Positions 1 to 9,210 of a stretch of 64,000 nucleotides of DNA are shown piece by piece. Location: assembly GCA_035548515.1 (NCBI GenBank), contig DASZSW010000002.1:62001-126000 (forward strand), given 5' to 3'. Both the position numbers and the translations under genes were made by a program. Every line of letters begins with the position of its first letter. The first letter of the stretch is position 1. The notes under the pieces were generated by a model, which was given only the letters and a program-made list of their open reading frames with translations, searched no databases and was not told where the DNA came from. This DNA is from DASZQY01 sp035548515. GTDB taxonomy: Bacteria > Pseudomonadota > Alphaproteobacteria > Rhizobiales > Kaistiaceae.

Positions 1-804
1 CCCGGTCTCATGGCTTCGCCTGTGGTGCGCAAGGTGACGCTGACCGGCTCGACGGCGGTCGGGCAGCAGATGGTCCGCGATGCCGCGGCCACGCTGAAGC
101 GCGTCACCATGGAGCTTGGCGGCAACGCGCCGATGATTGTTTTCGACGATGCGCCGCTTGACGCGGTCCTCGATCTCGCCGTGCCGACGAAATACGCCAA
201 CGCCGGCCAGGTTTGCGTCGCGCCCGACCGGTTTTACATCCACGAGTCGCTCTACGACGGTTTCGTCGATGGCTTCCGCCGCCGGGCGAGCGCACTCAGA
301 CTGGGCTCCGGCTTCGATGACGCGACACAGATGGGGGCGCTGATCAATCAACGCCGACGGAACGCCGTCGAGGAAATCGTTGCGGAAGCCGTCGGTAGCG
401 GCGCCAAGCTGGAAACCGGCGGGCGGCGGCCGCCCGGCACGAACACCGGCTACTTCTTCGAGCCGACCGTGCTGTCCAACGTCCCGGACAAGGCGCGGGC
501 GATCGCCGAGGAAAATTTCGGCCCGATCGCGGCGATTACGCCGTTCAGCGCGAGCGATGAGGTGTACGCGCGCGCGAACGCCGGCGATTTTGGCCTGTCC
601 GCGTACGTTTTCACGCGCAACCCTTCGCGTATCCGCGAGGCCGTGTCGCGCATCGAGTCAGGCATGATCGGCGTCAACAGCTTCGCCCTTGCTGCGGCTG
701 AAGCACCCTTCGGCGGCATCCGTTCCAGCGGCATGGGCCGCGAGGGCGGCACCGAAGGGATTCTCGACTATCTGAACGTGAAGCTCTCTCAGGTGACCGT
801 CTAG
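1..804 (+). CDS. Aldehyde dehydrogenase, C-terminal part (5' cut by window)
   Basis: The frame is open from the first base, so the gene starts left of the window; about 267 residues of a roughly 480-residue NAD(P)-dependent aldehyde dehydrogenase are visible. Counting from the Met at base 10, the cofactor-site motif TGSTAVG is at 12-18, the general-base Glu35 lies in MELGG and the catalytic Cys69 in GQVCVAPDR. That Cys context resembles succinate-semialdehyde-type enzymes rather than methylmalonate-semialdehyde (IolA) enzymes. It oxidises an aldehyde to the acid in the cytoplasm; the substrate cannot be read from the sequence. It lies 47 bp ahead of a hydroxyacid dehydrogenase and probably belongs to the same catabolic operon. 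Confidence 0.9.
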   Translation, partial: PGLMASPVVRKVTLTGSTAVGQQMVRDAAATLKRVTMELGGNAPMIVFDDAPLDAVLDLAVPTKYANAGQVCVAPDRFYIHESLYDGFVDGFRRRASALRLGSGFDDATQMGALINQRRRNAVEEIVAEAVGSGAKLETGGRRPPGTNTGYFFEPTVLSNVPDKARAIAEENFGPIAAITPFSASDEVYARANAGDFGLSAYVFTRNPSRIREAVSRIESGMIGVNSFALAAAEAPFGGIRSSGMGREGGTEGILDYLNVKLSQVTV

Positions 805-851
805 CGCGCTCAGGATCGATGATGCAGGCCTTGCGCGCAGGAGTTCGTTAG

Positions 852-1817
852 ATGCCCCACGTCCTGGTAGCGGGGAAGATCCACAGGGCAGGCGTGTCGA
901 TCCTGCAAGCCGCGCCGGGCGTGACGCTTGATCTCGTGGACGAAGTTTCGACCGCATCATATGCGCCGATGATCGGCAAGGCGGATGCGCTGCTGATCCG
1001 CAGTCAGCCTATGCCGGGCTCGGTAATCGCGGCTGCTCCGAAGCTGAAGATCGTGTCGCGGCACGGCGTGGGATACGACTCCGTCGACGTCAATGCGCTC
1101 AGCGCGCGCGGTATTCCGCTGGCGATCGTTGGGGACGTCAATTCCGCCGCGGTCGCCGAACACACGCTCATGCTGATCCTCGGGCTCGCCAAGCGCATGC
1201 TGCCCTATGACAGCAGCGTCCGGCGCGGGCAGTGGGGTGTGCGCGATACCTTTGCGGCTATCGAGATCGAGGGGCGCACGCTGCTCATCCTCGGCTTCGG
1301 CCGCATCGGCCGACGGGTAGCGCGGCTTGCGATGGCCTTCGGCATGAAGGTCGTCGCCTACGATCCTTATCTCGAGCAGGCCACCATCCGTGATGCCGGC
1401 GTCACGGCGGCGCCCGAGCTTGGTGCGGCGCTTGAGGTCGCGGACTTCGTCACGATCCACGCGCCGATGTCGCATCCTCACGCCGTCGTCGGGGCGGCGG
1501 AATTTGCGCGGATGAAGCCGTCGGCTTTCGTGGTCAATACTGCTCGCGGCGGGCTGGTCGACGAGCGTGCGCTGGCGGATGCGCTCACGACGGGGCGCAT
1601 CGCGGGGGCCGGGCTCGACGTATTCGAAGTCGAGCCCGCGCTGGCGCCGTCGGCGCTGCTCGAAAGCGATCGCGTCGTGGTGACGCCGCACTCTGCCGCG
1701 CTGACCGAGGAGTGCGCGGAACGCATGGCAGTTGCCGCCGCTCACAACATCGTCGATTTTTTCAACGGGAAGCTCGACCCGGAGCTGATCGTCAATCGGG
1801 CGGCTCTGCAGAAATAA
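852..1817 (+). CDS. D-2-hydroxyacid dehydrogenase (SerA/phosphoglycerate dehydrogenase family)
   Basis: A 321-residue NAD-dependent oxidoreductase of the D-isomer-specific 2-hydroxyacid dehydrogenase family. The Rossmann motif GFGRIG is at 148-153, followed by an acidic Asp171 that should bind the NAD ribose. The catalytic triad is present: Arg232 in NTARGG, Glu261 in DVFEVEP and His280 in TPHSAA. AGGAG at 839-843 sits 8 bases ahead of the ATG. It lacks the C-terminal ACT domain of long SerA proteins, so a catabolic role on a sugar-derived 2-hydroxyacid is more likely than serine synthesis. It lies between an aldehyde dehydrogenase and an IolD-type enzyme, 45 bp from the latter. Confidence 0.9.
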   Translation: MPHVLVAGKIHRAGVSILQAAPGVTLDLVDEVSTASYAPMIGKADALLIRSQPMPGSVIAAAPKLKIVSRHGVGYDSVDVNALSARGIPLAIVGDVNSAAVAEHTLMLILGLAKRMLPYDSSVRRGQWGVRDTFAAIEIEGRTLLILGFGRIGRRVARLAMAFGMKVVAYDPYLEQATIRDAGVTAAPELGAALEVADFVTIHAPMSHPHAVVGAAEFARMKPSAFVVNTARGGLVDERALADALTTGRIAGAGLDVFEVEPALAPSALLESDRVVVTPHSAALTEECAERMAVAAAHNIVDFFNGKLDPELIVNRAALQK

Positions 1818-1862
1818 GCCCTGCGGTCCGGCTGCCAATAAAGTCGAGAAGTGGAGGGAAGC

Positions 1863-3704
1863 ATGAACACCGTCAGGCTCACCATGGCGCAGGCGCTGGT
1901 GCGGTATCTCACCGCGCAGCGGACGATCATCGACGGCGAGAATGTCCCCCTCTTTGGCGGGGTGTTCGCCATCTTCGGCCACGGCAACGTCACCTGCATG
2001 GGCGAGGCGCTGGAGCCAGTGCAGGACATCCTGCCGACATGGCGCGGCCAGAACGAGCAGTCGATGGCGCTTGCCGCCATCGGCTACGCCAAGGCGAAGA
2101 AGCGGCGGCAGATCATGGTCGCACTGGCGTCGATCGGGCCGGGCGCCACGAATATGGTGACCGCAGCAGGCGTCGCGATGGCCAACCGCCTGCCGGTCCT
2201 GCTGCTGGCCGGCGACACTTTCGCCGGGCGCGCGCCCGATCCGGTGCTCCAACAGGTCGAGCAGTTCGGCGATCCGACCATCACCGTCAACGATTGCTTC
2301 AAGCCGGTCACGCGGTATTGGGACCGGATTACGCGGCCGGAGCAGATCATCGGCTCGCTGCCGCAAGCGGTGGCGACGATGCTCGATCCTGCGAGTTGCG
2401 GCCCCGTGTTCATCGGGCTGGCGCAGGATGCCCAGAGCGAAGCCTATGACTATCCGCGGGCGTTTTTCGAGCGGACGGTGCACCGCGTGCCGCGGGCGCG
2501 ACCCGATGCCGATGCGCTGCGCGAGGCGGTGAAGCTGCTGCGCGGCGCCAAGAAGCCGCTGATCGTTGCCGGCGGCGGCGTGCATCATTCGCTGGCGACG
2601 GACGCGCTCGCGGCTTTCGCGCAGAAACACAACGTTCCCGTTGCGGAGACCATCAACGGCCGCGCCGTGCTCGTCCACGATCACCCGATGAACGTCGGAC
2701 CTATCGGGATTCTCGGGTCGACATCCGCCAACAAGCTGGCGGGGCAGGCGGACGTGGTGCTGGCCGTCGGTTCGCGATTGCAGGATTTCGTCACGGCGTC
2801 GTGGACGGTCTTCGGCGGCGACACGCAGATCATTGGCCTGAACGCGGCCCGCTTCGATGCGGTCAAGCACCGCTCTCTGCCGCTGGTCGGTGACGCTTTG
2901 GTGGGTCTGGAGGAACTGTCCGAGGAATTGGCAGGCTGGCGCGGGCCGGCGGGCTGGGCCAGCGGCGGCGCCAGCGCCTACTCCGACTGGAACGCCCTCA
3001 TCGAGAAGAATTCGGGCCCGACCAATGCGGAGGTTCCGAGCTACGCCCAGGTGATTGGGGCGATTAACCGGATATGCGATCCCACCGATCTCGCTTTGAC
3101 CGCGGCCGGTGGCATGCCCGGCGAGCTTTGCCAGAACTGGCGCGCGAAATCCGTCGGCACGTTCGATTGCGACTTCGGCTACTCGTGCATGGGCTACGAG
3201 ATTGCCGGGGCGTGGGGCGCCAAGATGGCGGAGCCCGAGCGTGACGTGGTCGCGTTGCTCGGCGATGGTTCGTACCTGATGATGAATTCGGACATCTACT
3301 CGACCGTGCTGACCGGCCACAAGCTGATCATCGTGGTTTGCGACAACGGCGGGTTCGCCGTCATCAACCGGCTGCAGAATGCGCAGGGATCGAAGTCGTT
3401 CAACAACCTGCTCGCCGATTCCCGTGTGACGAATCTGGTCGGCGTCGATTTCGCGCAACATGCAGCCTCGATGGGCGCGCATTCCGAGACCGTCGGCTCG
3501 ATCGGCGAACTCGAGCAGGCCTTCGCCCGGGCCAAACAGGCCGATCGCACCAGCGTCATCGTCATCAAGGTGCAGTCGCACCAATGGACGCCGGGTGATG
3601 CGTGGTGGGAAGTCGGCGTCCCGGAAGTGAGCACGCGGAAGGAAGTCCGCGACGCGCGCGCCGCGTTCGAGAAGGGCAAAAGCAAGCAGCGCGTCGGCGT
3701 TTAA
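1863..3704 (+). CDS. iolD: ThDP-dependent hydrolase, IolD type (trihydroxycyclohexanedione hydrolase)
   Basis: A 613-residue thiamin-diphosphate enzyme. IolD opens the ring of 3D-(3,5/4)-trihydroxycyclohexane-1,2-dione to 5-deoxy-glucuronate in myo-inositol breakdown. The start RLTMAQALVRYL, the stretch FAIFGHGNV (35-43), the ThDP-activating Glu65 in RGQNEQ and the phrases IGPGATNMVTAA and PDPVLQQ are typical of IolD; the ThDP/Mg motif GDGS is near residue 467. GGAGGGAA just upstream supports the ATG at 1863 over a GTG at 1851. No other core iol genes (iolB, iolC, iolE, iolG) are in the window, so the substrate could be another cyclitol or a branched sugar-acid dione. Family assignment is firm; pathway is inferred. 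Confidence 0.82.
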   Translation: MNTVRLTMAQALVRYLTAQRTIIDGENVPLFGGVFAIFGHGNVTCMGEALEPVQDILPTWRGQNEQSMALAAIGYAKAKKRRQIMVALASIGPGATNMVTAAGVAMANRLPVLLLAGDTFAGRAPDPVLQQVEQFGDPTITVNDCFKPVTRYWDRITRPEQIIGSLPQAVATMLDPASCGPVFIGLAQDAQSEAYDYPRAFFERTVHRVPRARPDADALREAVKLLRGAKKPLIVAGGGVHHSLATDALAAFAQKHNVPVAETINGRAVLVHDHPMNVGPIGILGSTSANKLAGQADVVLAVGSRLQDFVTASWTVFGGDTQIIGLNAARFDAVKHRSLPLVGDALVGLEELSEELAGWRGPAGWASGGASAYSDWNALIEKNSGPTNAEVPSYAQVIGAINRICDPTDLALTAAGGMPGELCQNWRAKSVGTFDCDFGYSCMGYEIAGAWGAKMAEPERDVVALLGDGSYLMMNSDIYSTVLTGHKLIIVVCDNGGFAVINRLQNAQGSKSFNNLLADSRVTNLVGVDFAQHAASMGAHSETVGSIGELEQAFARAKQADRTSVIVIKVQSHQWTPGDAWWEVGVPEVSTRKEVRDARAAFEKGKSKQRVGV

Positions 3705-3710
3705 GACGCG

Positions 3711-4544
3711 ATGCCTGTCACCGATCTCACGACCCAGTTCGCCGGGAAGGTCGCGGTCATCACCGGCGGCACGCAGGGGCTCGGCGAAGCCACCGCGCGC
3801 CTGCTGGCAGCGCGTGGTGCGACCGGTATCGTCATTGTCGGCCGGAACGCCGGCCGTGGCGATAGTGTGGCTGCGTCGATCAGGCAGAATAGCGCCACCG
3901 ACGTGCGGTTCATTGCCGCCGACTTGGCACGCATCGATGAAGTGCGTGCCATCATGCCGTTCGCGGATGCGGCGTTCCACCGGGTCGATGTTCTGGTCAA
4001 CGTTGCGGCCATTACTGACCGCGGCACTATCCTCGATACGAGTCCGGAGCTGTTCGATCGCGTCTTCGCGACAAACGTTCGTGCGCCATTCTTCCTGATG
4101 CAGGACGCCGCCAGGGTAATGCGCCGGGAGAGGATCACCGGTGCGATCGTCAACATCCAGTCGATGGCGGCGCACGGTGGCCAGGCGGAGATCAGCGCGT
4201 ACTCGGCATCGAAGGCGGCCCTGGCGGCGTTTACGCGTAACGTTGCCTATTCGCTCCTGCCCGACCGCATTCGCGTCAACGGCCTCAACATCGGGTGGAT
4301 GGATACGCCCGCGGAGCACGCCATCCAGATGCGGCACCACACCAGCGATGCCAACTGGCTCGCCAGGGCCGAGGCGCAGAAGCCGTTCGGCCGCCTGCTC
4401 AAGGTCGACGAGGTCGCGCGCGCCATCGCGTATCTGGCGAGCGACGAGTCGGGGATGACCACCGGCTCCAATATCGATATGGACCAGCAGGTGATCGGCG
4501 CCGCCGATGGCGCGAACCATCCACGACGGCGCCTGCCCGATTGA
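3711..4544 (+). CDS. Short-chain dehydrogenase/reductase
   Basis: A 277-residue classical SDR that should oxidise or reduce a hydroxyl/keto group with NAD(P). It shows the cofactor loop TGGTQGLG (18-25), the structural motif VNVAA (usually NNAG) near 96-100, Ser151, and the catalytic Tyr164-xxx-Lys168. The last 20 or so residues run past the usual SDR end and are basic. It starts 6 bases after the IolD-type gene with no clear ribosome-binding site, suggesting translational coupling. In this context it is likely the polyol or cyclitol dehydrogenase of the same pathway; the substrate is not determinable. Confidence 0.88.
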   Translation: MPVTDLTTQFAGKVAVITGGTQGLGEATARLLAARGATGIVIVGRNAGRGDSVAASIRQNSATDVRFIAADLARIDEVRAIMPFADAAFHRVDVLVNVAAITDRGTILDTSPELFDRVFATNVRAPFFLMQDAARVMRRERITGAIVNIQSMAAHGGQAEISAYSASKAALAAFTRNVAYSLLPDRIRVNGLNIGWMDTPAEHAIQMRHHTSDANWLARAEAQKPFGRLLKVDEVARAIAYLASDESGMTTGSNIDMDQQVIGAADGANHPRRRLPD

Positions 4545-4573
4545 GCCGGGCTGGGCGCCGCCGGGCGTTCGGT

Positions 4574-5578
4574 CTAGCCGCGGATGCGGCCGGAGCGGCG
4601 GCCTTGCAGGATGTCGACGCCGACCGCGAGGATGATGACGGAGCCCTTCATCAGGCCCTGCCAATCGGGATCGATACCCAGCAGGATGAGGCCGTTGTTC
4701 ATCGCGGCGAGGATGAGCACGCCGACCAGTGTGCCCGGCAGGATCGTGCCGTGACCGCCGCCCAGACGCGTACCGCCGATGATGACGGCCGCGATGGCGT
4801 CGAGTTCGCCGCCGGGGAAGGCGACCGGTGAAGCCGACGACAGGCGCGAGGTGAGCACCAGGCCGGCGATGCCGCTGCACACGGCCACCAGCACGTAGCA
4901 GCAGATCAGCACGCGATCGACCTTGATGCCGGCGAGGCGGCTCGCCTCGAGATTACCGCCGACCGAATAGACGTGGCGGCCGAATTGGGTGCGCGAGAGC
5001 AGCAGGTGGCAGACAACTGCGACGATGAGGAAGGCGATCACTGCTTTCGGGATGGGGCCGACGTCGCCCTGTGCCACGGAGATCAGCCACGGATCGAGGT
5101 TGCGGATGACGCGGCCGTTCGACACCACCAGCGTCAGCGTCTGGGCGATCGAAAGCATGCCCAGCGTCACCACGAAGGGATTGACCTTCGCCTTTGCGAT
5201 CAGCGTGCCGTTGACGAGGCCGATCGCAAGGCTGACGCCCAGCATGGCAAGGATCGTCAGCACCGGTCCGTGGCCGTTGACCAGGCCAACTACGATACCG
5301 CAGAGCGCGGCGACGCGGGCCACGGAAAGGTCGAAGCCGCCGGCGACCATCACGACCGTCATTCCCGATGCGACGATGCCGATAACCGCGGCACCGCGCA
5401 GGATCGACTGGATGTTGCCCCAGTCCAGGAACACCGGCTTGATGATCGCGACAAGCACGACCAGCGCTGCGAAGAACAGGGTCAGCGTGTTGTTGAGGAC
5501 AAAGCTTCGCGCCTGCCGCAGCAGCGTCGCGCCCATGCTCTGATCCTCGCTGCCGCCGATTCTTGTTGTCGTACTCAC
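4574..5578 (-). CDS. Sugar ABC transporter permease (RbsC/CUT2 family)
   Basis: A 334-residue inner-membrane permease of the ribose/xylose type (BPD_transp_2), with about eight to ten hydrophobic segments. It contains the conserved SGMTVVMVAGGFDLSV segment and the coupling region around AVIIGGTRLGGGHGT. The GTG start at 5578 overlaps the stop of the ATPase gene as GTGA, so the two are translationally coupled. It forms the membrane channel with that ATPase and the binding protein at 7315. Confidence 0.92.
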   Translation of the reverse strand: MSTTTRIGGSEDQSMGATLLRQARSFVLNNTLTLFFAALVVLVAIIKPVFLDWGNIQSILRGAAVIGIVASGMTVVMVAGGFDLSVARVAALCGIVVGLVNGHGPVLTILAMLGVSLAIGLVNGTLIAKAKVNPFVVTLGMLSIAQTLTLVVSNGRVIRNLDPWLISVAQGDVGPIPKAVIAFLIVAVVCHLLLSRTQFGRHVYSVGGNLEASRLAGIKVDRVLICCYVLVAVCSGIAGLVLTSRLSSASPVAFPGGELDAIAAVIIGGTRLGGGHGTILPGTLVGVLILAAMNNGLILLGIDPDWQGLMKGSVIILAVGVDILQGRRSGRIRG

Positions 5579-7116
5579 GCTGCCTCCGGTTCTTTCTCGG
5601 TTTCGGCCGTGCCGTGCTGGACGGTGAGGCTGACGATAGCCTCCGGGGTCACGTCTTTACCGGTCAGCTCGCCGACCGCGCGTTCGCGGTTGAAGCCGAT
5701 GACGCGGTCGCATAACCCGGCGATCTCCTGCGCGTCGGAGGAGACGACGATGATGCCTTTGCCCTCCTTCGCCAACTCGCGGATGATGCGGTAGACCTCT
5801 TCCTTGGCGCCGATGTCGATGCCGTGGGTCGGCTCTTCCAGGATGATGACCTGCGGCTTGGTCGCCAGCCAGCGGGCGAGCAGCGCCTTCTGCTGGTTGC
5901 CACCGCTCAGTGTATCCATCGGCTGGCTGACGCCGTAGGAGCGGATACCGTATTCGGTGCGCAGGCCGTTGGTGAATTCTTTCTCGGCGCGCGAGAGAAT
6001 GAACGGCCCGCTGGAGACCGCGGGGAGCGAGCAGAGCGAAAGATTGCCGCGCAGGCTCATCGTCGGCACGACGCCCTCGCGCTGACGGTCAGCGCCGAGA
6101 AAAGCGAAGCCGGCGGCAGCGGCCGCGGCGGGAGTTCCTAGCGCCTGCGGCTTGCCGTTCAGTTCGATCACGCCGGCGTCGGGCGTGCTGGCGCCAAAGA
6201 TCGCGCGGCCGATGCTTTCCTGTGCCGCGCCCAGCAGGCCGACGAGCCCCAGAACCTCGCCCGCACCGAGCTCGAAATTGACGGGGCCGACCTTGCCGAT
6301 CTTCAGGTCCTTGACCGTGAGCAGCGGCGCGCCGCCGCGGGCGTATGGCGTGCGGGGGCCGAAAAGCGCAGTGACTTCGCGGCCGACCATGAGCTGGACA
6401 ATGTCGCGCTGCGGCGCGTTGCCCGGCAGGGTACCAGCAAGGCGGCCGTCGCGGAGAACGACGACGCGGCTGCAAATCTGCGAGACCTCATCGAGCCGGT
6501 GCGTGATGTAGATGACCGCGATGCCGGCGTCGGTGAGCTTGCGCACGGCCGCGAAAAGGCCCGCGGTTTCCTCAGCCGTCAGAGCCGAGGTCGGCTCGTC
6601 GAGGATGACGATGCGCGCGTCGAGGTCGAGCGCGCGGGTCAGCTCCACGAGCTGGCGGCCGGCGCTGGTCAGGTCGCCGACCAGCTGGTCGGGGTGGAGT
6701 TCGAAGCCGGAATGATCGATCGCGGCCTGGGCACGTTCGCGCAATTTGGCGCGACGGATGGGTCCGAACCAGCCGCCGACGATGGGCTCACGACCGAGCA
6801 GCAGGTTCGCGGCAACCGTAAGGTTGGGCACGAGCATGCTTTCCTGGAAGACGGTGGCGATGCCGGCCCTCAGCGCATCGGTTGGCGACGAAAACGAGAC
6901 GCGACGGCCGCTGAGAAGGATCTCGCCGCTGGTCGGCCTGCTGGCGCCGCTCAGCATCTTCACCAGCGTCGATTTACCCGCACCGTTTTCGCCGAGCAGG
7001 CCGATCACTTCGCCTGCATGCAGCTGCAGGGACAGGCCGTCGAGCGCGACCACGCCGGGGTAGCGCTTGCCGACGTTGCGCACCTCCAGAACGATTTCCG
7101 GAACCTCGACACTCAC
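5575..7116 (-). CDS. Sugar ABC transporter ATP-binding protein, two-domain (RbsA/MglA type)
   Basis: A 513-residue tandem-NBD ATPase of CUT2 sugar importers. The first domain has Walker A GENGAGKST (42-50), a degenerate signature around LTSAGRQLVE (149-158) and Walker B ending ILDEPTSAL (171-179). The second domain has a degenerate Walker A (VGLLGAAQES) but a clear LSGGNQQK signature, as usual for this family where only some sites hydrolyse ATP. Start is GTG with GGAGG about 10 bases upstream. It is transcribed divergently from its binding protein at 7315 and overlaps the permease by 4 bp. Confidence 0.93.
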   Translation of the reverse strand: MSVEVPEIVLEVRNVGKRYPGVVALDGLSLQLHAGEVIGLLGENGAGKSTLVKMLSGASRPTSGEILLSGRRVSFSSPTDALRAGIATVFQESMLVPNLTVAANLLLGREPIVGGWFGPIRRAKLRERAQAAIDHSGFELHPDQLVGDLTSAGRQLVELTRALDLDARIVILDEPTSALTAEETAGLFAAVRKLTDAGIAVIYITHRLDEVSQICSRVVVLRDGRLAGTLPGNAPQRDIVQLMVGREVTALFGPRTPYARGGAPLLTVKDLKIGKVGPVNFELGAGEVLGLVGLLGAAQESIGRAIFGASTPDAGVIELNGKPQALGTPAAAAAAGFAFLGADRQREGVVPTMSLRGNLSLCSLPAVSSGPFILSRAEKEFTNGLRTEYGIRSYGVSQPMDTLSGGNQQKALLARWLATKPQVIILEEPTHGIDIGAKEEVYRIIRELAKEGKGIIVVSSDAQEIAGLCDRVIGFNRERAVGELTGKDVTPEAIVSLTVQHGTAETEKEPEAA

Positions 7117-7173
7117 CCGGCTGAATCCTCCTTGGTTCGCTGGTCTTTGCCTAGCGAACCGCCTCCCACCCTC

Positions 7174-7202
7174 GAATTACAAACATCATTGCAAAGTGTC
7201 AA
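7174..7202 (-). promoter_or_regulatory. Putative sigma-70-type promoter for the minus-strand transporter genes
   Basis: On the minus strand a perfect TTGACA (plus-strand 7197-7202) is followed after 17 bases by TAATTC (7174-7179). It sits about 60 bases upstream of the ATPase GTG start at 7116. Position and spacing fit, but the -10 is only a partial match. Confidence 0.4.
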
Positions 7203-7280
7203 TCACAGCAATCTTTGTTGTCAACGTCATGCGCCCTGTGATAGCGATGGTAGCGCAAGTTCCAGCATTGGGCCGGAAGA

Positions 7281-7298
7281 TAGTCACCACGGTGACTA
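7281..7298. promoter_or_regulatory. 18-bp palindrome next to the binding-protein ribosome site (putative operator)
   Basis: TAGTCACC (7281-7288), a 2-base spacer AC, then the exact inverse GGTGACTA (7291-7298). The right arm abuts the GGGAGG ribosome-binding site of the gene starting at 7315. A perfect 8-bp dyad there suggests a repressor operator or a short hairpin masking the ribosome site. No regulator gene is adjacent. Confidence 0.5.
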
Positions 7299-7314
7299 GG
7301 GAGGAAAGACAAAG

Positions 7315-8292
7315 ATGAACCGATTCCGATACGTGATTGGCGCGGTCGCCTTGCTCGGCGCTGCCGCCCTGGGTAGCAGCGCAAGCTACGCCGCCGACAA
7401 GATTTGCGTCGCGTACCACTCGAGCGCCGCGACCTTCAACGTTGTCGACCGCGAGGCCAAGGCGGCCCGCGCGAAGGAACTGGGAATTGAAATCGTGCAG
7501 GCCGACGCCACCGAGGACGCCGACAAGCAGACACAGCAAATTCGTGACTTCGTGACCGCGGGTTGCACCGGCCTGATCGTTCAGGCGGTCGACGCCACGG
7601 CGACCGGCGTTGCGGTCAAGGAACTGGCCAAGTCGAATATCCCGGTCGTCACGGGCGACCGCTTCGTCGACCTGCCGTATGGCGGTGCTGACGGCGACAA
7701 CCCCAAGGCGCACGTAGGCTGGTCGGACTTCGACCGCGGCAAGCTCGAGGGCGACATCGCCATCAAGGCCTGCGGCGACAAGAACCCGTGCAACATCGTG
7801 CTGGAGGAAGGCACCGCGGGTTCGGCTCCGCAGATCGAGATCACGCGCGGCATCGAGGCGGCGATCGCCGATAAGCCCGCGATCAAGATCATCGAGAAGC
7901 AGAACCACAACTTCGATCCTGCCCAGGCGGTGACGGTCACCGAAGCCATCCTGACCAAGTACCCGAAGGGTTCGATCGATGTGATCGTCAGCCATGACGA
8001 CAACACCGCCATCGCCGCTCTCGGCGCCGCGGAGTCGGCGGGCCGCACGGAGATCGCGTTCGTCGGTTCTGGCGGCAGCAAGGCCGCTACCGACGCGATC
8101 GCCGCCGGCAAGATGTACGGCACGTCGATGATCTCGCCGACTGCCTTCGGTCGCCTGGCCGTCGAGACGATCGTGCACCTTATGCACCACGAGCCGATCA
8201 CCACGGTGGTGCAGGACGGGCGTGCGACAGTCCCGATGACCTTGCTCCTGGTCACCAAGGACAACGTGAAAGACCACCCGGGCGAGTGGTAG
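7315..8292 (+). CDS. Periplasmic sugar-binding protein of the CUT2 importer
   Basis: A 325-residue periplasmic binding protein (Peripla_BP_4 fold, RbsB-like). A Sec signal peptide spans about 1-26, with likely cleavage after SSASYA. The mature part shows alternating Rossmann-like segments, including TGLIVQAVDATAT and FVGSGGSKAA, as in ribose/galactose binders. A strong GGGAGG precedes the ATG. It is divergent from its ATPase and permease (4574-7116), and a factor-independent terminator follows at 8315. Ligand unknown; given the surrounding enzymes a cyclitol or branched sugar/sugar acid is plausible. Confidence 0.92.
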   Translation: MNRFRYVIGAVALLGAAALGSSASYAADKICVAYHSSAATFNVVDREAKAARAKELGIEIVQADATEDADKQTQQIRDFVTAGCTGLIVQAVDATATGVAVKELAKSNIPVVTGDRFVDLPYGGADGDNPKAHVGWSDFDRGKLEGDIAIKACGDKNPCNIVLEEGTAGSAPQIEITRGIEAAIADKPAIKIIEKQNHNFDPAQAVTVTEAILTKYPKGSIDVIVSHDDNTAIAALGAAESAGRTEIAFVGSGGSKAATDAIAAGKMYGTSMISPTAFGRLAVETIVHLMHHEPITTVVQDGRATVPMTLLLVTKDNVKDHPGEW

Positions 8293-8314
8293 CCGCACCG
8301 GTGTGAAAAAGAGA

Positions 8315-8340
8315 CGCCCGGCCGGCGAGGCCGGGCGTTT
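8315..8340 (+). terminator. Rho-independent terminator after the binding-protein gene
   Basis: A perfect 9-bp GC stem, CGCCCGGCC (8315-8323) with GGCCGGGCG (8329-8337), 5-base loop, followed by TTT and preceded by an A-rich run. It begins 22 bases after the stop codon at 8292 and would isolate the abundant binding-protein transcript from the aldolase downstream. Confidence 0.85.
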
Positions 8341-8430
8341 CAATATCGCCCACTGCAGCCGTTCGATCCCGCGGAAATGGCCGGAATCGTGGGCGTGGCG
8401 AAGGCGCCGCTCCAATTTCGAGACAGCACG

Positions 8431-9210
8431 ATGCGCGCTAACCCGCTCCGCGAAATCTGGTCGAAGGGCGGTGCTGTCCTCAATGGCTGGATCGCGATAC
8501 CGCACCCGTTCTCCGTCGAGGTGATGGCGCACCAGGGCTGGGACAGCCTGACCGTCGACATGCAGCACGGCGTCGCCGGTTACGAGGCGACCCTCAACTC
8601 GCTGATCGCCATTTCCACGACGCCGACGGTGCCGCTGGTGCGCGTGCCGTGGCTTGAGCCGAGCATCCTGATGAAGGCGCTCGACGCTGGTGCCTATGGC
8701 GTCATCTGTCCCATGGTGAACACTGTCGCCGACGCCGAGCTGCTGGTTCAGGCGACGACGTATCCACCGCGTGGCGGGCGCAGCTTTGGTCCGATCCGCG
8801 CGCTCTACTACGGCGGCGCGGACTATCCAAAGCAAGCCGACGACACCGTCGTCCGCTTTGCGATGATCGAGACACGGGCGGGACTCGATAACGTCCGCGA
8901 GATTGCGCGGGTCGATGGGCTCGACGCGATCTACATCGGTCCGGCCGATCTCTCCAGCGCGCTCGGATGCACGCCGAAATTCGACCAGGACGAGAAGCTG
9001 GTTGTGGACGCGATCGATCATATTCTCGGCGAGACGCGGGCCGCGGGAAAGATCGCCGGCATCCACAATGGCACTTCCTCCTACGCGCGCGGCATGATCG
9101 AAAAGGGCTTCCGCTTCGTCACGGTTGCGTCGGACGCGCGACTGATGGCGGCCGGTGCGAAGGCTGTGGTGACGGAGCTCGCGGGTGCGCGGGGCGGGAG
9201 GGCGGCGTAG
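8431..9210 (+). CDS. HpcH/HpaI family aldolase (2-keto-3-deoxy acid aldolase type)
   Basis: A 259-residue class II, metal-dependent aldolase that splits 2-keto-3-deoxy acids into pyruvate and an aldehyde. Key residues: His46 in DMQHG (general base), Arg71 in VRVPW (pyruvate binding), Glu147 in MIETRAG (metal ligand) and Asp173 in YIGPADLS (metal ligand). An in-frame ATG at 8377 exists, but family proteins start at about MRANPLREIW, so 8431 is preferred. It ends directly before the lactonase-like frame that starts at 9211. It probably performs the carbon-splitting step for the sugar acid handled by this locus. Confidence 0.88.
   Translation: MRANPLREIWSKGGAVLNGWIAIPHPFSVEVMAHQGWDSLTVDMQHGVAGYEATLNSLIAISTTPTVPLVRVPWLEPSILMKALDAGAYGVICPMVNTVADAELLVQATTYPPRGGRSFGPIRALYYGGADYPKQADDTVVRFAMIETRAGLDNVREIARVDGLDAIYIGPADLSSALGCTPKFDQDEKLVVDAIDHILGETRAAGKIAGIHNGTSSYARGMIEKGFRFVTVASDARLMAAGAKAVVTELAGARGGRAA

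Noticed and set aside
957..4880. A 1307-residue open frame on the minus strand opposite the hydroxyacid dehydrogenase, iolD and SDR genes
   Set aside because: Composition (Arg, His, Asp, Gly-rich, no family motif) is that of an antisense shadow in GC-rich DNA; the plus-strand genes have clear catalytic motifs.
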